Origin: Bryoerythrophyllum caledonicum | Lineage: Eukaryota > Streptophyta > Bryopsida > Pottiales > Pottiaceae | Direction: 5' to 3' | Assembly: GCA_963971425.1 (NCBI GenBank) | Contig: OZ020517.1 | Span: forward strand, 15,223,297-15,287,296 | DNA length: 64,000 nt | Part shown: positions 57,989 to 64,000 of the stretch, in pieces | Layout of the letters: the number at the start of each line of letters is the position of its first letter | Numbering within the stretch: position 1 is the stretch's first letter | Position numbers and translations under genes: made by a program | The notes under the pieces: model-generated | The model's input: the letters and a program-made list of their open reading frames with translations, nothing else | The model's database searches: none | What the model was told of the DNA's origin: nothing

Positions 57989-60278
57989 ATGGAGGGAGAC
58001 TATGAAGGTCTAGACATGGAGCTCGGAGCAAGATTCCAAGCACAGCAAGAGAGGAGACGAATTCTACCGAGGATTCAGGAGCAGACAGTAGAGGCAGTGG
58101 ACACTACAGGGTACCGGAACCCAAGCTCAGAGGAGAGTACGGCGAACCGGAGACATCCAGTAGACATGGAGGTGATTGGCGAGAATTCATCAGAGGGGGC
58201 ATACGATTTGCCCCCAAGAAGACCAGATGGACCCGGAGATCCAGGAGAGCTCCTGATCCGGACAAGGCAGGACAACAGGGAAGCAGAGGGAGCACCAGAG
58301 GTGAATCAGAGGGAGTTTGGAGTCCACGAAGGCATACTCCACCACCGATGGGAGCCGGTGCAGACAAATATCAGCATGCTGGTCAATGATCCAGACCGAG
58401 AGGAGAGGATGGATCTTCGAGCATGGGAAAGACCACCAATTCCAAGATACGAAGCTCAAACTCGAGACAATTTGCGCACAAGTCTAGACAAAATGAGCCA
58501 GAGGTTGGGGCAAGAAAATCCTAGGAGATACGGTCTAGACATGGGACGTTCGGGTCTAGTTCCCGGACATCCTGGACCAGACCAACACAAGAAACCAACC
58601 GTCCACTTCAGAGAAGAAGAGGATTTTAACCATGATCCAGAGTTCATAGCGGAACAAAGGCGCATGTTCGACAAATTTAAGGATCATCAGAGGGCAGAGA
58701 AAGAGACAAGACGTCAACGGACACAAGGAGACCCAATACAGCAGAACCGAAGTCAGTGGGGCTATCCGACAAGGTCCGGACCTGAACTTCCGGAAGCTAT
58801 GCGGCTACTGCAAGAGCAGACACAACGTCAGGATGCAGAAAAAACATGGCACGACGAGCAACGACGCCTGGAAGCCCAGAGGGTCGAAGACATTCAGCGG
58901 CGGAAAGAACTAGCTCGGCGGAACACTATCCAGTGCTGGGAAGAGTGGCGGAGCGCTGCTGAGCCATCTATAGAAGCACCAAAACTGGACCTGTTAAGAA
59001 GATGGCGACACTTTTCAGAAACCGCCCCCCCAGAGTATCTGGGAGGCTCGTCCAGACCACCAGGTCTAGAAGAACGGGAATACATGGACCAGAGGCCCCC
59101 CAAGACAATGGGAGCCGGATCAACGTCCAGACCCAACGGTATGGAGGTAGGTCTAGGAGGGCCAGTTCATCCAAGTTCCAACTGGAAACTCACGAAGGCC
59201 ACCAGAACTGGCAAACTATATGGAGCATCCATATGTGGACACCTATCCTCTGGCCTATCCACCTCAGGTCAATCAACCAGAGCCTAGACCCACGGCAACG
59301 GAATTTGTCCGAATGGATCCACCTCCTGGTCTGGCTCCGAAACCAAACCTCAGTTATCCACCAATGGTGAATGACAGACTGCTATACACTAGAGGAGCCG
59401 GTCACCGAGGACCTATCCGGGCATATCCAGAACCAACGTATCCCCCACCACGTTATTCGGCTGGACCTCCAGCAGCAGACCTAGTCTGGCATACAGCAGG
59501 ACCTCCAGCAGCAGCTCGAGACTGGAGAACCACAGCAACCCCGGTGGTGGTACCAAACAGGAAACTCCTACCGTATACCAAGAACAAGGAACGGAGCAAC
59601 CTAGATGCTCACATACTCTAGTTTGAGCGAACATTATGGCACAATGGAGAAACCGACGAACAAGTTATCATCAACTTGTTCAGAACCACATTGGGCAACA
59701 AGGTTGGGGCCTGGTATGAGACATACCTGGAGAATCACCTTTACTGTTCGTGGGCAGACATCAAGGCAGCATTCTAAAAACGCTACAGAAGCCAGACTAC
59801 TGATGAAGCCGTGTACCGAGAGCTGAAGTCTTTCGCCCAGCAAGTGGGAGAAAAAGTCCAGGACTATTATGACCGGTTCATGACATTGATGAAATGTCTA
59901 CAGTCAAATCCAGGAGAGGGCTTCCGGATTACCAACTTCAGAGCTGGACTTTTGGAGTACATCAAGTTTACCACCAGTATTGCTCCAGCCCGGACATTGA
60001 CGGAATTGCTCGATGCAGCACTTCGATGCGAGGAGAATTGTACGGACCTGAATGGTAAAACAATAGGCATCGAGATCCGGAGAAACAACTCCAGTGGCAA
60101 AGGGGAGGGTACCACAAGTAAGGCGGTTACTCCAGAAGTGCCCAAGAAATTCTGCATTTGTTGCAAACGTGCAAGACATCTAGAGCCTGATTGCTGGTTT
60201 AATCCAGATAATCCGCAAGGACTGCCTCGTGGAACCACAGAAGGGGCATCAGTGAATGTCAATGAAGTCCGGATTTAG
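57989..60278 (+). pseudogene. LTR-retrotransposon gag region, decayed (probably Ty3/gypsy)
   Basis: An Arg/Glu/Gln-rich frame (57989-59287) gives way to a second frame (59220 on). This carries the retrotrans_gag pattern: KVGAWYETYLENHLYCSWAD, then KRYRSQTTDEAVYRELKSFA and VQDYYDRFMTLMKCL. A zinc knuckle CICCKRARHLEPDC (CX2CX4HX4C) lies near 60150. Breaks: a frame change near 59220-59287, TAG at 59619 and TAA at 59775. The frame ends at 60278 with no protease, reverse transcriptase or integrase after it, so pol is lost or cut off by the following repeat zone. Family assignment to Ty3/gypsy is by the gag style alone. Confidence 0.8.
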
Positions 60279-61296
60279 CCAGAGTCAAACTCAGGCACAC
60301 AACAAAATTCTTCTAGAAGCTACTCCAGACCAGTGTTGTCGTAGTCCAGTAGTTCGTATTTCTTAAAATTAACCAAAATTAACCTTAAGAAAGCCCCACC
60401 TAACCGGATTAGTTCCAGGGATTTCTATCGTGCGTTAAACAATTTACTTCTAAACACAAAACTATTTCAAAATACCTTAGCACATCCCGGAGAATGGCTT
60501 CCCGGGCATTTTCATGACCAACAAATAGCAACCGACTTGTTTAGTTTAAACTCCGTTGAGCGTCGGAGTAGATTTCCGGTGAGTTTTTATAGTGCCCGGA
60601 AAATCACTACCCTCCGTTCTCGCAGTCCAGAGGCCATCAAAAATCCACAAGCTAAACTACCCTTAGATTTAGACAAAAGGTTGTAGTTAGTTTCCCCGGG
60701 TTTCACAATCTCCCGGAAGGCTACCCCGGGGAGGTTTTCCCGGAAAAGCCTTCCCGGTGAATAGGTCACGCAAACCCGGGTTTCCCACCACAACCACACC
60801 TAATGAATCAAAGCAAAAATAATGTAAGAATCATAACAAGCTAGTGTCATACAAACAAAATGAGCAAGACTTCCTTCTACGGGGATTATGGAGCCTCATC
60901 CGCCGCAAGGGTAGAAACCTTAGAATACTCTAAGATAAGGCTTAACCGGCACCTCTACCGGCGTACCAAGAGTGGGGATATCACCCCTCCTCTCCTACCA
61001 ATCCAAGCACTTCCCACTTAAGGAACGCTATCATTAATAGCGGTGGGTTTTCCCGGATCCCGGATCCGGTGAAAACAACCCTTCCCGGTCCCGGACCGGT
61101 CTCTAGGGTTTGAAGTAGGTCCCGGACCTCCCTTCACCTATTCTAACTTGGATGCCCTACACCCTCCAAAAGCCTCGGGCTCACAACACACACTAGCAAG
61201 TCACAACTTCACATCACCTAGGCAAAGACACACTAGGAGGACTCACCTCTTTCTATCTTCACTTGCAACAAACTCTACAAAAGTCAAGACAACATA
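60279..61296. other. CCCGG-rich non-coding zone
   Basis: The motif CCCGG/CCGGG recurs dozens of times from about 60480 (for example CCCGGGTTTCACAATCTCCC, GGATCCCGGATCCGG). No gene seen. The character of the sequence changes abruptly near 60350, suggesting a different element begins there. Confidence 0.6.
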
Positions 61297-61715
61297 TCAA
61301 TGAAGACACAAAGAAAAGAAAGAAGACACAATGATACATATAAGGACACCAAAGACATGAGCAAAGACATAAACATAAGCAAAGTCACAAAGAGGGAGAG
61401 TGAAGATACAAAGAAGGAGTGTAAAGACACAAAAACACAAGCAAAGACACAAAGAGGGAATGAAGATACAAAGAAGGAGTGTAAAGACACAAAAACACAA
61501 GCAAAGACACAAAGAGGGAATGAAGACACAAAAACACAAGCAAAGACACAAAGAGGGAATGAAGACACAAAAACACAAGCAAAGACACAAAGAGGGAATG
61601 AAGATACAAAGAAGGAGTGTAAAGACACAAAAACACAAGCAAAGACACAAAGAGGGAATGAAGACACAAAAACACAAGCAAAGACACAAAGAGAGAATGA
61701 ATTAAAAGGAGCACC
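61297..61715. repeat. complex tandem repeat of 39-bp and 60-bp units
   Basis: The core AAAGACACAAAGAGGGAATG + AAGACACAAAAACACAAGC (39 bp) alternates with a longer form that includes 'AAGATACAAAGAAGGAGTGT'. About eight cores in all. Long ORFs on both strands here (Lys/Thr/Gln on plus; Cys/Val/Phe on minus) are read-throughs of the repeat. Confidence 0.95.
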
Positions 61716-62098
61716 AAGCCCCCCTTAAGTACACCAAGGCCACTCACTAAACTACGAAAACCTAGATCCACAAATCATGGAAAAAAGAATCTAGATCCTA
61801 TAATCTAGGGTGGCCTAGTCACCGGGACACCGGGAAATCCCGGTTTCCCTTCTCGGTAACCATATCCTCAACAATAAGAGGAAAATGGAAGAATTCACTT
61901 AAGTGGCAATGACCGGGTGCACAATAGGGCCCCATCGACATCATTACTCTCACTTAGTTCAATCAACCACCTTCCAAAATCTTCCCACCAATGGTAGGAA
62001 AATTACATAACAAAACATAACATTTAACAACAAAAAAAAACATAACGAAACATAACATGACATAACCAGTAGCATTGAAACATAGACTTCCGATAAAT
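61716..62098. other. short non-coding stretch, CCGG motifs
   Basis: Between the tandem array and the 211-aa ORF. It holds CCGGGACACCGGGAAATCCCG near 61820 and a 'CATAACATAACA' run near 62010-62070. No gene seen. Confidence 0.5.
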
Positions 62099-62734
62099 CT
62101 AGTCGGAGAAATAATAAACATCCTCCTCTTCCTCCTCTAAGCATTCAAAATGCTCGTAAAGGTGAAATAGGTATGGCGTGAGGAAAACTTTCGTATTCTC
62201 ACCTTCTTGAATGGCACGAATTTGAGGTGTTAACACTTCTTGAAGAAGAAGTGCCCAATCCGGAGAGGAGACGTCGAAATAAGCTTGCACATAAGCCGTT
62301 GCCAACCTCACCGGGATTCGCTCCTTCCGGTTGGGATGGAAAATCGAGTTTAAAAACTCAATCACCCTTCTCAACCTTAAATCGATGAAGCATGAGCTAT
62401 GATATCCCTCGGAGGAATCATAGCTCCGAGAGGTGTGAGAATCTAGCAATACCTTGTTATTTCTCGGCTTCCAACCCTCCCGGTTTTCGAATGAGTAGAC
62501 CTTCCTCCATTTCCTTCGAGTCCATACCCGAGGCTTGGCCCGGTAAGCTCCCCGGGAAGTCCCGGGTGATGCCAATTCTTCCACTACTCCACCTCCCGCC
62601 AACTTCCAAGGCTTCTCGTATAATCCTCCACACCCCATCCGAATGAGATCCTCTTCAAGTTGCCTTCCTTCTTCCGTCCCTTCCCGCTTGTTGGGATTCA
62701 CTTTCAACAACTTGAAAGTAGCCGGTAGAGCCAT
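62099..62734 (-). CDS. uncharacterised 211-aa protein in repeat zone
   Basis: A complete ATG-to-stop ORF (ATG 62732-62734 in GACAACATGGCTCTA, stop TAG at 62099-62101). The composition looks like a real protein: MALPATFKLLKVNPNKREG, a Trp/Arg/Lys-rich middle (VWTRRKWRKVYSFENREGWK), RRVIEFLNSIFHPNRKERIP, VRLATAYVQAYFDVSSPDW, and a highly acidic C-terminus (CLEEEEEDVYYFSD). It has no signal peptide or clear zinc motif. I do not recognise the family. Its position among tandem repeats and CCGGG motifs suggests a gag-like or accessory ORF of a mobile element on the minus strand, but it has no in-frame stops, so it may be young. Confidence 0.45.
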   Translation of the reverse strand: MALPATFKLLKVNPNKREGTEEGRQLEEDLIRMGCGGLYEKPWKLAGGGVVEELASPGTSRGAYRAKPRVWTRRKWRKVYSFENREGWKPRNNKVLLDSHTSRSYDSSEGYHSSCFIDLRLRRVIEFLNSIFHPNRKERIPVRLATAYVQAYFDVSSPDWALLLQEVLTPQIRAIQEGENTKVFLTPYLFHLYEHFECLEEEEEDVYYFSD

Positions 62735-63582
62735 GTTGTCCCGGGAAATTCACCGGGACACCTATGTCTCAAAAATGCTACTTGACTTACACAAAAACAA
62801 CACTTAAGTACAACACCCCTTTTGAAGTAAAGAGGTTTCTCAAGGGTTTACCGGTGACCACCGGGAGACCGGGACGAACTTAGAATTTGTACAAGACAAA
62901 GTTATGCAAAATTTGCATAACTCTTCTCACAAATCCAAACAATCACAAGCCTTCTTACAAAAGAAGAGAAACAACAATAGAAGTGAGAGTAGGAGTTTTT
63001 ATGACAAACAAGGAGATTTTACAAACAAGCAATTGTACAACTAGAAGTTGCACATACACAAAAGATGAAATTTACAAGGTGGAGGCACTTTGCTTACAAA
63101 GATTCAAGTGCCTTGGAGTTGCTTCCGCCACTCCTAGTCTCTTTGCGCTTCTCGCACTCTTACAACCTTCAAACCCCAAAAACCCTAATCTAAAATAGAT
63201 TTAGGTTTTTGGGTTTTCTTCCGTCTTCTTCTTCCTTCAAGCTCCAAGCTCCACCAAGGTTTTTAAGATTCAAACCCTAACTCTAAATCTCTCAAAACTT
63301 AGTTTCCTCACTTCTAAAATTTAAAGACACAAAAGAGGAAATCCTTCCTCTTGTAATTGTGCAAGCCTCTTTACTCACAAACCCACCAATTGTATCTACC
63401 CTAGACACTCCTCGGTCTCTTACTTCCTTGCATCAAAGAGGACAAGAAAAATGAGAGACAACCCAAGAAGAACAAAAAAAAAAAAAAAAACAAACAACCT
63501 CTCCTCCCCTTGGTGTCTTCGCGGCCCTCCTCTTCTTCCTCCTCTATTAAAATAAAAGCTACTGTCCGGGCCGGGGGATAGG
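62735..63582. other. leader-like stretch upstream of the 211-aa ORF
   Basis: Non-coding, with CCGGG motifs near 62740-62870 and CT-rich runs. A hairpin made by AACCCTAATCTAAAATAGAT and its partner GGTTTTTGGG lies near 63180-63220. Confidence 0.4.
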
Positions 63583-63614
63583 GTCCCGGTCCCGGTCCCG
63601 GTCCCGGTCCCGGT

Positions 63615-63647
<33 letters not shown>

Positions 63648-63760
63648 ACACAAAGTCCTGTCCGGGCCGGGGGATCGGGTCCCGGTCCCGGCTGGTGGTC
63701 GGGCCGGGGGTTGTGACCCGGTCCCGGCCACCACAGGGTCGGGGTTGGGATCCCGGCCCT
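63583..63760. repeat. (CCCGGT)n plus 30-base T run
   Basis: GTCCCGGTCCCGGTCCCGGT runs to 63616 and is followed by 30 T (63617-63646). CCGGGCCGGGGGATCGGGTC is present twice (about 63567 and 63662). Confidence 0.92.
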
Positions 63761-63767
63761 GGGCCAT

Positions 63768-63802
<35 letters not shown>

Positions 63803-63806
63803 TTTT
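63768..63806. repeat. (TTTA)n microsatellite
   Basis: About nine TTTA units, followed by AT-rich sequence to the end of the window. Confidence 0.93.
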
Positions 63807-64000
63807 TTTAATTTATATATTTTAAAAAAAATCTAATTTATTTTATTCTTTTCTAATTAAATAAAAATCTAATTCATTTACAAAACAAAACATAAAGACT
63901 AACTAACTGACTAAAAGAATTTGAAAAAAAACTACAATTACTAATATAACTAATCTATCTTCTTACTAATCTAGTTAAATAAGGTATTAACTAATATGTG

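Noticed and set aside
61284..61771. Cys/Val/Phe-rich minus-strand ORFs that look like membrane proteins
   Set aside because: They are read-throughs of the 39/60-bp tandem array; the hydrophobicity comes from the repeat.

Overview
The window reads as nuclear DNA of a land plant. It carries spliced plant genes with GT-AG introns of roughly 60 to 700 bases, set in AT-rich, repeat-filled spacers. Plant-type families include a phytyl ester synthase-like acyltransferase, a trihelix factor and a SHAQKYF-class MYB. I cannot name the species. A seedless plant is my guess, because I associate the ParB-like/methyltransferase fusion family at the left edge with such genomes; that rests on memory, not on a search.

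Left edge, 0.1-9.8 kb: two decayed genes stand head to head. On the minus strand (116-5650) is a multi-exon pseudogene joining a ParB-like 'WDGNH' module, a charged middle region and a DNA N4/N6-methyltransferase-like C-terminus. On the plus strand (6138-9805) is a MULE-like transposase pseudogene ending in a SWIM zinc finger. They look like the two genes of one large DNA transposon. Their in-frame stops are mostly TAG, as expected if methylated CAG codons decayed by C-to-T change.

Middle, 13-37 kb: a phospholipase A2-family gene (minus) diverges from a DIVARICATA/MYBS-like MYB gene (plus). Then come a trihelix gene (minus, 2 exons), a 15-exon phytyl ester synthase-like gene (minus, 694 aa, every splice phase agrees) and a 15-exon DDI1 proteasome-shuttle/retropepsin gene (minus, 413 aa, every splice phase agrees). 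Between them are spacers with several dispersed repeat families.

Right, 42-50 kb: an intronless nucleoside diphosphate kinase (plus), a broken Lon-protease P-domain fragment (minus) that has lost its catalytic-serine segment, and a complete 12-exon, three-RRM hnRNP-like gene (plus, 455 aa).

Right edge, 51-64 kb: an 82-bp perfect palindrome, several terminal-inverted-repeat elements with no coding capacity, a degenerate LTR-retrotransposon gag region with a zinc knuckle, and a CCCGG-rich repeat zone with a 211-codon ORF of unknown family. The intact genes are ordinary housekeeping or regulatory genes and do not form one pathway. The unusual content is in the mobile elements.
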